Source of the DNA: an uncultured Bacteroides sp. | GTDB lineage: Bacteria > Bacteroidota > Bacteroidia > Bacteroidales > Bacteroidaceae | Reading direction: 5' to 3' | NCBI GenBank assembly: GCA_949285075.1 | Contig: CASDXF010000024.1 | Coordinates: 23,612-87,611 of the forward strand | Length of the DNA: 64,000 nucleotides | Shown: positions 10,309 through 18,155 of the stretch, one piece after another | How positions within the stretch are numbered: position 1 is the first letter of the stretch | Layout: each line of letters begins with the position of its first letter | Program-made: the position numbers and the translations under genes | The notes under the pieces: generated by a model | Told to the model about the DNA's origin: nothing | Seen by the model: the letters and a program-made list of their open reading frames with translations, nothing else | Databases searched by the model: none

Positions 10309-11457
10309 ATGTTTTCTGACGAATTAGAAAAAATATCTTGGGAAGAGACAACCGAAGCTATCTACTCTAAGACAGACTCCGACGTACGTCACGCCTTAGG
10401 AAAACGAGAGCAACTGAACGTTGACGACTTCATGGCGCTAATCTCTCCCGCGGCGGCTCCTTATCTGGAAACAATGGCCCGCCTCAGTCAAAAATACACG
10501 ATGGAACGATTTGGGAAAACCATCTCCATGTTCGTGCCACTATACCTCACCAACTCGTGCACCAACTCGTGCGTGTACTGCGGTTTCCACATCAGCAACC
10601 CGATGAAGCGCACGATATTGACGGAAGAAGAAATCGTCAACGAGTACAAGGCCATCAAGCGATTGGCCCCGTTCGAGAACCTTTTGCTTGTCACGGGAGA
10701 GAATCCCGCAGTAGCCGGCGTTCCCTACATCGCCCGAGCACTGGACTTGGCCAAGCCTTACTTCAGCAACCTGCAAATCGAGGTCATGCCGCTGAAGGCC
10801 GAAGAGTACAAGGATCTGACTTATCACGGTCTGAACGGAGTCATCTGCTTTCAGGAAACTTATCATAAGGACAACTACAAGCTTTATCACCCGAGAGGCA
10901 TGAAGTCCAAGTTCGAGTGGCGCGTCAACGGCTTCGACCGGATGGGGCAAGCGGGCGTACACAAAATAGGCTTGGGAGTGCTGATTGGCTTGGAAGAGTG
11001 GAGAACGGATGTCACGATGATGGCTTATCACCTCCGCTATTTGCAGAAACACTACTGGAAGACCAAGTACAGCGTCAATTTCCCCCGTATGCGCCCCTCC
11101 GAAAACGGAGGATTCCAACCGAACGTTATCATGAACGACCGTGAACTGGCTCAGCTCACCTTCGCCATGCGCATCTTCGACCACGACGTAGACATATCCT
11201 ACTCGACCCGGGAAAGCGCGGAATTCCGAAACCACATGGCCACACTGGGAGTGACGACCATGAGCGCGGAGAGTAAAACGGAGCCGGGAGGATATTACAG
11301 CTATCCGCAGACGTTAGAGCAATTCCACGTGAGCGATGAGCGGAAGGCCGTAGAGGTGGAACGGGACCTGAAGAAACTCGGACGGGAACCGGTATGGAAG
11401 GACTGGGACCAAAGTTTCGACATGCTCCCTCAAAATATGGACAGGCATGCGGTATGA
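10309..11457 (+). CDS. thiH: 2-iminoacetate (dehydroglycine) synthase ThiH
   Basis: 382-aa radical SAM tyrosine lyase. The cluster motif is NSCTNSCVYCGFH, with cysteines at about residues 84, 88 and 91. Other ThiH signatures include LLLVTGENPAVAGVPYI, IEVMPL, VICFQETYHKDNY, HPRGMKSKFEWRVNGFDR and FPRMRPSENGGF. Splits tyrosine to give 2-iminoacetate for ThiG and p-cresol. The presence of ThiH rather than ThiO fits an anaerobe. The 3' end overlaps the thiF start by 11 bp. Start at 10309 chosen because the upstream frame runs into thiC. Confidence 0.96.
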   Translation: MFSDELEKISWEETTEAIYSKTDSDVRHALGKREQLNVDDFMALISPAAAPYLETMARLSQKYTMERFGKTISMFVPLYLTNSCTNSCVYCGFHISNPMKRTILTEEEIVNEYKAIKRLAPFENLLLVTGENPAVAGVPYIARALDLAKPYFSNLQIEVMPLKAEEYKDLTYHGLNGVICFQETYHKDNYKLYHPRGMKSKFEWRVNGFDRMGQAGVHKIGLGVLIGLEEWRTDVTMMAYHLRYLQKHYWKTKYSVNFPRMRPSENGGFQPNVIMNDRELAQLTFAMRIFDHDVDISYSTRESAEFRNHMATLGVTTMSAESKTEPGGYYSYPQTLEQFHVSDERKAVEVERDLKKLGREPVWKDWDQSFDMLPQNMDRHAV

Positions 11458-12136
11458 CCGGCAAACCATACTCCCCGAAATTGGTGAGGAAGGGCAGCGG
11501 AAGCTGAAGGCGGCCCGTGTGCTAATCGCAGGCGTGGGAGGCTTAGGCTCTCCCATCGCCCTTTATCTGACCGGAGCGGGCGTGGGAACTATCGGACTTA
11601 TCGACGACGATAAGGTGAGCGTCAGCAATCTACAGCGACAGATACTGTACAATGAGGCGGACGTGGGCCGGGCCAAAGCGACTCGGGCAGCCGAACGGCT
11701 GTCAACGCTCAATAGCGAAGTGAACTTCCAAGCCTATCCCACCCGTCTCGTCAAGGAAAACGCCAAGCATATCATCAGTGGCTACGACATCGTGATAGAC
11801 GGCTGCGACAATCTCGCCACCCGCTACTTAATAAACGACACGTGCATCAAATTAGGGAAAGTATACGTCTATGGAGCCATAAGCGAGTTTGAAGGGCAAG
11901 TGTCCGTATTCAATTACGGGAAATCCCCCAAAAGCTATCGGGACTTATTTCCCGACGAGGAGTCGGCGAGCCAAATATCCGCCTCTAAGGGCGTGATGGG
12001 AGTCACTCCCGCCATTGTAGGAACCGTAGAGGCTACGGAGGCGCTAAAGATAATTTGCGGATTCGGAGAAGTATTGAGCGGAAAGCTCTGGACTATCGAC
12101 CTGCGGACATGGCGGTCTAACCTATTTTCACTATAA
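11447..12136 (+). CDS. thiF: ThiS adenylyltransferase ThiF (HesA/MoeB/ThiF family)
   Basis: 229-aa E1-like enzyme activating the ThiS C-terminus. YDRQTILPEIGEEGQ N-terminus, nucleotide loop AGVGGLGSPIALYL (about residues 28-41), NLQRQILY, and IDGCDNLATRYLIND with the metal-binding Asp. Where classical ThiF/MoeB proteins have two CxxC zinc pairs this protein has SYRDLFPDEES and a C-terminus without cysteine pairs, so the zinc site is absent; from memory, other Bacteroidales ThiF proteins look similar. Context in the thi operon supports ThiF over MoeB. Confidence 0.9.
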   Translation: MRYDRQTILPEIGEEGQRKLKAARVLIAGVGGLGSPIALYLTGAGVGTIGLIDDDKVSVSNLQRQILYNEADVGRAKATRAAERLSTLNSEVNFQAYPTRLVKENAKHIISGYDIVIDGCDNLATRYLINDTCIKLGKVYVYGAISEFEGQVSVFNYGKSPKSYRDLFPDEESASQISASKGVMGVTPAIVGTVEATEALKIICGFGEVLSGKLWTIDLRTWRSNLFSL

Positions 12137-12165
12137 ACAAGAAGGCCGCGGAAAGGTAACCACTT

Positions 12166-12207
12166 AGAGCCTGTCGCTTAAATTTTGCCCGGGTTTATTT
12201 TGCGATT
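12166..12207 (-). repeat. M element end fragment
   Basis: AGAGCCTGTCGCTTAAATTT then GCCCGGGTTTATTTTGCGATT, matching the right terminal inverted repeat of the M element at 19254-19418. Directly precedes the 22-bp array. Confidence 0.5.
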
Positions 12208-12234
12208 CTGCCGATTGGCCCTATCTTTACGGTT

Positions 12235-12344
12235 GGATAGCTCAAATTTCCCAACCGGGTAGCTGGAACCGCCCGCCCGGGTAGTCGGAACTGCCCGCCC
12301 GGGTAGCTGGAACCGCCTAGTTGAGTAATTAGAGATGGCCAATC
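12235..12344. repeat. 22-bp phased tandem array (five units) inside an inverted repeat
   Basis: Units begin at 12235, 12257, 12279, 12301 and 12323, exactly 22 bp apart. Units 2-4 are similar (GGGTAGCTGGAACC / GGGTAGTCGGAACT / GGGTAGCTGGAACC, each followed by a GCC-rich tail); units 1 and 5 keep the GGATAG/GAGTAA start but are diverged. The block is bracketed by CGATTGGCC (12212-12220) and its reverse complement GGCCAATCG (12337-12345). It lies between thiF and the second thiE in the same operon. Confidence 0.75.
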
Positions 12345-12371
12345 GCCTGACATAAATAATTTAAAACAAGA

Positions 12372-12980
12372 ATGAAACTGATTGTAGTCACTACCCCCAC
12401 CTTCTTCGTTGAAGAAGACAAGATTATCACCGCCCTGTTTGAGGAAGGACTGGACATCCTGCACCTCAGAAAGCCCGAAACCCCCGCCATGTTCTCGGAA
12501 CGCCTGCTCACGCTCATCCCCGAAAAATATCACCGGCGTATCGTAACGCACGAGCACTTCTACCTGAAGGAAGAATTCTGCCTGATGGGAATCCACCTCA
12601 ACTCGCGCAACCCTACCCCGCCGGAAGACTATGAGGGACATATCAGTTGTTCGTGCCACTCGATAGAGGAAGTCAAGAACAAGAAGCATTTCTACGACTA
12701 CGTGTTCATGAGCCCCATATACGACAGCATTTCCAAGAACGGATACCATTCCACCTACACGGCGGAAGAGCTTCGGCAAGCGAGGAAAGCCAAGATTATC
12801 GATTCCAAAGTCATCGCGTTGGGAGGTGTCAGCGCGGATAATCTGCTAGAGATAAAGGACTTCGGATTCGGAGGAGCCGCCGTATTGGGAGACTTATGGA
12901 ACAAGTTCGACGCCTGTTCAGACCAAGACTTCTCGGCCATAATCCAACATTTTAAGGAGCTAAAGAAACTGACGGAGTAA
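12372..12980 (+). CDS. Thiamine phosphate synthase family protein (second ThiE/TenI-like)
   Basis: 202-aa TIM-barrel protein of the ThiE/TenI superfamily: ILHLRKPE near the N-terminus in place of the WIQLRxKD of the operon's other ThiE, HLNSRNP, SCSCHSIEEV, YVFMSPIYDSISKNGY and VIALGGVSADN. The basic pyrophosphate-contact region is degenerate relative to ThiE at 7120-7767, so a TenI-type thiazole tautomerase role (aromatising the ThiG product) is a reasonable alternative; Bacteroides thi operons commonly end with such a gene. Separated from thiF by 235 bp containing a repeat array but no obvious promoter. Followed by a strong terminator. Confidence 0.8.
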   Translation: MKLIVVTTPTFFVEEDKIITALFEEGLDILHLRKPETPAMFSERLLTLIPEKYHRRIVTHEHFYLKEEFCLMGIHLNSRNPTPPEDYEGHISCSCHSIEEVKNKKHFYDYVFMSPIYDSISKNGYHSTYTAEELRQARKAKIIDSKVIALGGVSADNLLEIKDFGFGGAAVLGDLWNKFDACSDQDFSAIIQHFKELKKLTE

Positions 12981-13032
12981 GAAACGAGAGTCCCCGTAAA
13001 GCCTTAAAAGCTTTACGGGGACTCTTCGTTTC
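12981..13032. terminator. Bidirectional terminator between thiamine operon and barrel protein gene
   Basis: Long stem GAAACGAGAGTCCCCGTAAAG (12981-13001 with slight bulge) / CTTTACGGGGACTCTTCGTTTC (13011-13032), between convergent genes. Confidence 0.85.
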
Positions 13033-13069
13033 AGGCAAGGCGGGTAGCTAAACCCGCCAAAAACGTCCC

Positions 13070-13585
13070 TTAAAAATTATAATGAAAGCCTATCGCTAAA
13101 TTATCGCTGCTGAAATCTAGCCCAAAGGCGTCGCCCTCTCCCGCTACATTCCTTTGATAGCCCAAGAAGCCATACTTAGCCACAAAAGAAAACTTGTCGC
13201 TCAACTTAACCGCGATGCCCGGACGGAAACCTACCTGACCATATTTAAGAGTCTCCACATCCTTCACCTTATTGAAACCGACGGTAGCCGTTCCGTCCAA
13301 GAACAAACGAACCGCCCCATTCTCATAGTAAGACCAACGGACGTAAGGGGCTATCGCAAAGGAATTCACCGTCAATCCGCTATTGTAGTCGTGAGAGTAA
13401 GCCAACTCCGTACCTATCGCCCATTTCTCGCTAAAGTTATAACCCACCTCGGGAGCTACCGTAAAGTTCGAGTAATTCTCCGTAGAGTTACGCCATAAGC
13501 TGAAAGAGCCCCCTACATAAACGTTTTGCGCCTTCACCGCTACCGCAGCCATTAGAACAGCCACTACCAATAATGCTTTTTTCAT
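13070..13585 (-). CDS. Small outer-membrane beta-barrel protein
   Basis: 171-aa precursor. Signal peptide MKKALLVVAVLMAAVAVKAQ with cleavage after KAQ, then alternating amphipathic strands (NVYVGGSFSLW, VAPEVGYNF, WAIGTELAYSH, AIAPYVRWSYY, VRLFLDGTATVGF, GFRPGIAVKL, FSFVAKYGFLGY, LAIGFHYNF) and a terminal phenylalanine, as in OmpA/OmpX-like eight-stranded barrels. Likely sits in the outer membrane; specific function unknown. A TACTTTCG -7-like box lies 60 bp upstream. Monocistronic, convergent with the thiamine operon. Confidence 0.85.
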   Translation of the reverse strand: MKKALLVVAVLMAAVAVKAQNVYVGGSFSLWRNSTENYSNFTVAPEVGYNFSEKWAIGTELAYSHDYNSGLTVNSFAIAPYVRWSYYENGAVRLFLDGTATVGFNKVKDVETLKYGQVGFRPGIAVKLSDKFSFVAKYGFLGYQRNVAGEGDAFGLDFSSDNLAIGFHYNF

Positions 13586-13644
13586 CTCATTTATATTTTT
13601 AATTTAACATAAGCTTCGCTTTACGCGAAGCCATTATCTGCCCG

Positions 13645-13652
13645 CGAAAGTA
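13645..13652 (-). promoter_or_regulatory. -7 box of barrel protein gene
   Basis: TACTTTCG on the minus strand, one mismatch from TAnnTTTG, 60 bp upstream of the ATG. Confidence 0.5.
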
Positions 13653-13738
13653 CATTTCCCGCTCATATTAAACAAATATTTGGTTATCTTTCTTTAAAAT
13701 CCGCCCTGTACGGAATCTCCCGTCCTTACCCCCTTTCT

Positions 13739-14281
13739 TATCTTAAAAAATGACCATCCTGAAAAACGGAACATCTTAATGCCTGAGAAACGCGATAATT
13801 CCGGCCGAGGTACAGCTTGGACGAAAAAAACGCGCTTTTACGGCGTTAGGGAAATTCAGCTTGCTATCGAAAGAAACGCTAATGCGTCTTTTTGCTTTTT
13901 CCTATTCAATATTCACCTCCTCACGGTTTCAATTCCCTTTATCTGACGTAAAAAAGACACTTCCTCACGCATCGGAATTTACAGGCAATTAGAGGCGAAA
14001 GAGTGTTAAATCCCGCCCGAAAATTCCCCAAAACCGCAGGTCGCTTGTGGAAAAGCCTTTCGGCTATCGAGCCATAGCCCCATTTCTCCCGAGCCATAGA
14101 GCGACCTCTCGCGAGAAACGTCCCTTTCCATCAACCCAAAAAGCGCGCGCGAACCGCATAAATATGCAATATCGAGCCAAAATATACAGTTTTTATGCGT
14201 TTTTTATGCAGTCCGTACGCTAAACGGAACGCTTTTACCCAAATCCTTTCAGGCCGGAATCTTAAAAATGGAACATTTTGG
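13739..14281 (+). repeat. R element copy 3 (~543 bp)
   Basis: Begins TCTTAAAAAATGACCATC and CTGAAAAACGGAACATC, then CGCGATAATTCCGGCC, GGCGTTAGGGAAATTCA, AAGACACTTCC, GCGAGAAACG, a TTTTTATGCGTTTTTTATGC stretch, GTCCGTACGCTAAA, and ends ATCTTAAAAATGGAACATTT. Occupies the divergent gap between the barrel gene and the META-domain gene. Confidence 0.85.
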
Positions 14282-14387
14282 CGAATCCTATCCCGAAGGC
14301 ATTCGAGCCATTACGAAATCCGTTTTTTAAAATTCTCCTTGAAAAAAGTGAAACATAGCAAAATGGACGGAAGGCAACACGCGATGA

Positions 14388-14432
14388 GCCTTAAGAAGGT
14401 TCTTCGTCAGATAGCCCGCTATCTTCCTCATC
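14388..14432 (+). repeat. M element internal fragment
   Basis: CGTCAGATAGCCCGCTATCT with flanks matches the interior of the M copy at 39695-39835 (CGTCAGATAGCCCGCTATCC). Ends are missing. Confidence 0.45.
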
Positions 14433-14555
14433 ACTGTGGCGAAAACGGCTCAAAAACTCATCCCAAATCATCGCACGATAAATTCAAAACAGCTTCTTAA
14501 AAGCAAAAAAAACGAAACCGTTTCTCTATTTTCCCGCGTTTCTTCCTTTATTTCT

Positions 14556-14563
14556 TATCTTTG
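14556..14563 (+). promoter_or_regulatory. -7 box of META-domain lipoprotein gene
   Basis: TATCTTTG, exact match to TAnnTTTG, 28 bp upstream of the ATG. Confidence 0.6.
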
Positions 14564-14591
14564 CCTTCGGTTTAACTTAAACGTCACAAAA

Positions 14592-15380
14592 ATGAAAAAA
14601 ACAATTGTTTCAATTTGTATCGCGAGCGCGATGTGCACGATGATGTCGTGCCGCTCAACAGAAGGCGCTCTGCCCTTATCTTCGATAAACGGAGAGTGGA
14701 ACATCGTTGAAGTCAACGGCTCCGATGTATTAACCGGAGAAAACGGGACACTCCCCTTCATCGCTTTCGACACGGAAAAGGGACAAATATCGGGAAACAG
14801 CGGCTGTAATCGCATGATGGGAAAATTCGACATAAACGCCAATCCCGGAAGCCTTGACCTCAAAGGAATCGCGAGCACCCGAATGATGTGCCCGGACATG
14901 GTAACGGAAAGAAATGTACTGAACGCATTGGCGCAAGTGAAACTGTACAGGCAAGCGGGAAAAAACAAAATGTACTTATGCAACGAAGCGAAACGCCCGG
15001 TAGTAGTGCTCGAAAAGAGAGAAGCGGGCGCAGACCTGCTGAAGCTGAACGGAAAATGGAACATAAAGGAAGTGAACGGAGAGGCGATTCCTTCCGGAAT
15101 GGAAAAACAGCCGTTCTTGAGTTTCGACATAAAAAAGGGAACAATCCACGGCAACGCCGGATGCAACCTGATGAATGGAGGATTTGAGACTCATGCGGAG
15201 CAAGCCAAGTCCATTTCGTTTCCCGGAGTGGCTACTACAATGATGGCCTGCCCCGACATGGAGACAGAAAGCAAGATTCTGAAAGCGATGAACGAGGTGA
15301 AGTCGTTCGATTTCCTCTCCGATAACGAAGTCGCGTTGTACGACGCTAACGGGACGCCAGTTCTCTCGCTTACGAAATAA
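14592..15380 (+). CDS. Lipoprotein with two META/HslJ domains
   Basis: 262-aa lipoprotein. Signal MKKTIVSICIASAMCTMMSC with a lipobox cysteine at residue 20. Two tandem copies of the META (HslJ-like) domain: about residues 35-135 (NGEWNIVEVNGSDV, FDTEKGQISGNSGCNRMMG, STRMMCPDM) and about 150-260 (NGKWNIKEVNGEAI, FDIKKGTIHGNAGCNLMNG, TTMMACPDM). Each repeat keeps the GNxGCN and MxCPDM motifs. Single-domain HslJ is linked to novobiocin/heat tolerance in E. coli; the biochemical role of META domains is unknown. Likely anchored to the outer membrane. Start at 14592 gives a proper signal; the upstream in-frame extension reaches past the promoter. Terminator follows. Confidence 0.88.
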   Translation: MKKTIVSICIASAMCTMMSCRSTEGALPLSSINGEWNIVEVNGSDVLTGENGTLPFIAFDTEKGQISGNSGCNRMMGKFDINANPGSLDLKGIASTRMMCPDMVTERNVLNALAQVKLYRQAGKNKMYLCNEAKRPVVVLEKREAGADLLKLNGKWNIKEVNGEAIPSGMEKQPFLSFDIKKGTIHGNAGCNLMNGGFETHAEQAKSISFPGVATTMMACPDMETESKILKAMNEVKSFDFLSDNEVALYDANGTPVLSLTK

Positions 15381-15392
15381 CCTCACCTTAAA

Positions 15393-15425
15393 GACGGGAG
15401 GCGGCCGGCAGGCCGCCTTTCGTCA
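15393..15425 (+). terminator. Intrinsic terminator after META gene
   Basis: GACGGGAGGCGGCC (15393-15406) / GGCCGCCTTTCGTC (15411-15424), with a GGCA loop. Confidence 0.8.
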
Positions 15426-15486
15426 TCCTATCGCATGAACGCTTTACATTTCCACGTCCAACCCTAACAGACACACTCTCTCGCTT

Positions 15487-15648
15487 ATGGCAGATAACTA
15501 CTTAGAGAAGCAACGGGAACTATATGAGAAAAGAAAAGCCGAATGGGAAAAAGCGAAAAGGTACAAGAAGAAAAGTTCGCTCGCCCCGCACGGCAAAGAC
15601 GGCAAATCTACAGAACCGTCCAAGTTAAGACGAAATCCGGATGAATGA
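15487..15648 (+). CDS. 53-residue basic protein (conserved hypothetical)
   Basis: ATG at 15487 opens 53 codons: MADNYLEKQRELYEKRKAEW, then a lysine-rich KAKRYKKKS stretch and a polar tail ending NPDE. Highly charged, helical, no membrane segment. Short Bacteroidales proteins beginning MADNYLEK are familiar as unannotated or mis-annotated small proteins, which makes it likely real; function unknown. It is convergent with, and overlaps by 41 bp, the 3' end of the phosphopantetheinyl transferase gene. About 100 bp downstream of the META terminator. Confidence 0.6.
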   Translation: MADNYLEKQRELYEKRKAEWEKAKRYKKKSSLAPHGKDGKSTEPSKLRRNPDE

Positions 15649-16240
15649 GGTAGGCTATGCGGAAAAGCGCCTCGCCTCCCTCAGTATGGCCCGAGACCTG
15701 AAAGCGCCCGCCGGCTTCCGGAAGAAATGGAGACAGGCGAAGCGAACGAAGGTCAGCGTCAGGCCTGTCCATGCACTTATAGACGGTCTCTTTGGCCGAC
15801 CAGTGCAGTAGAAGTCCCCATGTGATATCCGCACGATACGGAAAGACCAGTTCGTCAGGCCGTATGAAACGGTCCGTTATCCGATGAATGCGCCTGCCAT
15901 ACCGTTCTATGTCAACCCCCACCCTCTTGCCATCACCAACGATTACCGACGCGTAACCCACGGTATGAGATACGCTTATGCTGTAAGACCCATCCTCCAA
16001 ATAAGGTTTTCCGTCACTGTGATAAGCGATAATCTTATCCTCTCCCAAAAGCGTAAACAGCAATACCCGGACGGACAGCCATTCCTGCCTCCGTTGCACT
16101 GACGCGAACCGTCCGACGGCCTTTTCGTAATTCATCCTGAGCGAACGGGGCAATAGCCTCAGCAGCGTCTCAACGGACTCATCCATCTTCCACACCGCCA
16201 ATAGACAAGACTCGCCCCTATATGCGAAGAATAAAGCCAT
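15608..16240 (-). CDS. 4'-phosphopantetheinyl transferase (Sfp type)
   Basis: 210-aa enzyme transferring phosphopantetheine from CoA to acyl/peptidyl carrier proteins. Core motifs: YSISVSHTVGYASVIVG, VGVDIERYGRRI (magnesium-binding Asp/Glu), and HWSAKETVYKCM. The start at 16240 (MALFFAYRG) is preferred because it falls just after the gldE stop at 16245; nine more in-frame residues exist upstream but overlap gldE. Forms the end of the mutY-ssb-gldE-PPTase strand. The target carrier protein is not identifiable here. Confidence 0.9.
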   Translation of the reverse strand: MALFFAYRGESCLLAVWKMDESVETLLRLLPRSLRMNYEKAVGRFASVQRRQEWLSVRVLLFTLLGEDKIIAYHSDGKPYLEDGSYSISVSHTVGYASVIVGDGKRVGVDIERYGRRIHRITDRFIRPDELVFPYRADITWGLLLHWSAKETVYKCMDRPDADLRSLRLSPFLPEAGGRFQVSGHTEGGEALFRIAYLIHPDFVLTWTVL

Positions 16241-16244
16241 AGTC

Positions 16245-17618
16245 TTAATCCTCTTTCTCCTCGTCATCCCGCTCCTTCACAGGATTAATCGTAAACCTAA
16301 CTTTTAAGATACGCCGGTTATCCATCTCCAATACCTCGAACTCATAATTACGGTAAGAGACTTTTTCATGAAGCGCGGGAAATTCTCCTTTTATTTCGAG
16401 CAGCATTCCCGCCAACGTGTCCGCTTCACCCACTACTTTTTCAAACTCCCCCTCATCTACCTTCGTTATCTTATAAAAGTCCGTAAGCAAGGTTTTCGCC
16501 TCGAACACCCACACGTTTTCGCCTAATACGGTGTAGGTTCGCTCCTCCTCGTCATACTCGTCATGTATCTCGCCCACTATCTCCTCAATAATGTCTTCCA
16601 TCGTTATCAGTCCGGAAGTCCCTCCGAACTCATCCACAACAATAGCGATGTGAACCTTGTTTACTTGCAAATCCCTTAGCAAGTCGTCAATCATTTTCGT
16701 CTCCGGCACAAAATAAGCGGGCCTTATCAACGATTGCCATCGGAAGCTATCTCCTCTTTGAATATACGGGAACAGGTCTTTGATATACAATATCCCCTTT
16801 ATATCATCCCGCGAACCTGAATATACGGGGATACGCGAGTATGAATTTTCAACGACACACTGTATCACCTTCCTGAAAGGTGTCCTGATATCCAAGTCGA
16901 CCATATCTAAGCGAGCGGTCATAACCTCCTTTACTGTTTCTCCACCAAAACGGATAACACCTTCCAGAATATCATTCTCCTCCGAAATCTCCGCCTTATC
17001 CGTAAGCTCCAACGCATGCGAAAGTTCATCGACGGAAACAGTCTGATTCTTCTTCACGAAACGTTTATCAAAAAAGCCCACCATGTGGAGCAGCATTGAA
17101 GACAAGGGATAAAAAAGATTCTCTAAAAAACAAAATATGGATGCGGAGCATCGACAATAAGCCAACGTTTTCCCCGAGAAATATATCTTGAAAAGTATTC
17201 TGGTTAACAACAGCAATACGGTTAGCGCTATAGTTAACACCAAAAAGGGTATTAAGAAAGAATCACACCCAAACGCATTAGCAAAGAAAAGACACCCAAG
17301 CACAACCACGGATACATTCACAAAAGCACCTGTAATCAGCACCGTCATCAGTAATCGTTTCGGGGTATCCAACAACTTCACAATCTTCTTATCAGAGGAA
17401 AAATCACCGCTTTCATCAAGGTTCCTTAAATCAGCGGCAGAAAGAGAAGAAAAAGCCTCCTCCGCAACAGCTACAAAGCCAGAAATCAATAAAAGAACAA
17501 CTATCAACAAAACGGTAATAATAGAAGGAACGTCTATCGCAATACCGTCAAAAACATTAGCCAATAATAAGCTTAAACTATCGTCCGAATCCAAAAGATT
17601 TATATTTAAATTAAACAA
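16245..17618 (-). CDS. gldE: Gliding motility-associated protein GldE (CNNM/CorC-HlyC family)
   Basis: 457-aa membrane protein. About four hydrophobic segments in the first ~190 residues form a DUF21/CNNM domain (SIITVLLIVVLLLISGFVAV is the first). Then a CBS pair (VMTARLDMVDLDI, RIPVYSGSRDDIKGILYIKDL, VNKVHIAIVVDEFGGTSGL, TMEDIIEEIVGEIHDEYDEE) and a C-terminal CorC/HlyC transporter-associated domain. The mutY-ssb-gldE order is typical of Bacteroidetes. GldE was named from Flavobacterium gliding genetics; in non-gliding Bacteroidales it more probably has a general ion-transport-linked role. Ends 4 bp before the phosphopantetheinyl transferase start. Confidence 0.92.
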   Translation of the reverse strand: MFNLNINLLDSDDSLSLLLANVFDGIAIDVPSIITVLLIVVLLLISGFVAVAEEAFSSLSAADLRNLDESGDFSSDKKIVKLLDTPKRLLMTVLITGAFVNVSVVVLGCLFFANAFGCDSFLIPFLVLTIALTVLLLLTRILFKIYFSGKTLAYCRCSASIFCFLENLFYPLSSMLLHMVGFFDKRFVKKNQTVSVDELSHALELTDKAEISEENDILEGVIRFGGETVKEVMTARLDMVDLDIRTPFRKVIQCVVENSYSRIPVYSGSRDDIKGILYIKDLFPYIQRGDSFRWQSLIRPAYFVPETKMIDDLLRDLQVNKVHIAIVVDEFGGTSGLITMEDIIEEIVGEIHDEYDEEERTYTVLGENVWVFEAKTLLTDFYKITKVDEGEFEKVVGEADTLAGMLLEIKGEFPALHEKVSYRNYEFEVLEMDNRRILKVRFTINPVKERDDEEKED

Positions 17619-17668
17619 AACACGCTTTCTTAAGCGTTAACCGAGAAGGACTTATCCTTCTCCGGCCT

Positions 17669-18082
17669 TTAAAAGGGCAGATCATTCGCTGAATTATTCT
17701 GGGCCTGCGTACCGGCACATCCCAAAGGCAAAGAACCAGTGGAATTGCTCTTCGGTGTCAGCATCTCCATATTATCCACATATATTTCTGTAATATAACG
17801 CAAAGCTCCCGACTGGTCACTGTAAGAACGCGTCCTTATCTTTCCCTCTATATACAACTTATCTCCTTTGTGCACGTACTTATCTACAATTTCCGCCAAG
17901 CGATTGGAAGCAACTATATTATGCCACTCCGTTCTTTCCGGAATCTGGGTTCCATTCGCCAACGTATAAGCGCGCTCAGTCGTAGCTAATGAAAAAGTCG
18001 CCACAGCTGCCCCTGAATCAAAATATTTCACTTTCGGGTCTTGCCCGACATTACCTAATAATATAACTTTATTTACCGACAT
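17669..18082 (-). CDS. ssb: Single-stranded DNA-binding protein
   Basis: 137-aa OB-fold protein binding single-stranded DNA in replication and repair. VNKVILLGNVGQDPKVKYFDSG at the N-terminus, TEWHNIVASNRLAEIVDKYVHKGDKLYIEGKIRTRSY, and a C-terminal DLPF tip that recruits partner proteins. Start at 18082 (MSVNKVILLG) restores the family N-terminus; a 20-residue longer reading is rejected. Lies between mutY and gldE on the same strand. Confidence 0.96.
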   Translation of the reverse strand: MSVNKVILLGNVGQDPKVKYFDSGAAVATFSLATTERAYTLANGTQIPERTEWHNIVASNRLAEIVDKYVHKGDKLYIEGKIRTRSYSDQSGALRYITEIYVDNMEMLTPKSNSTGSLPLGCAGTQAQNNSANDLPF

Positions 18083-18155
18083 ACTGACGTTTACTATTAA
18101 AAAACGAATTGAATTCGCAGCCAAAATTATACAGAATAACAATATTCACAAAAAA

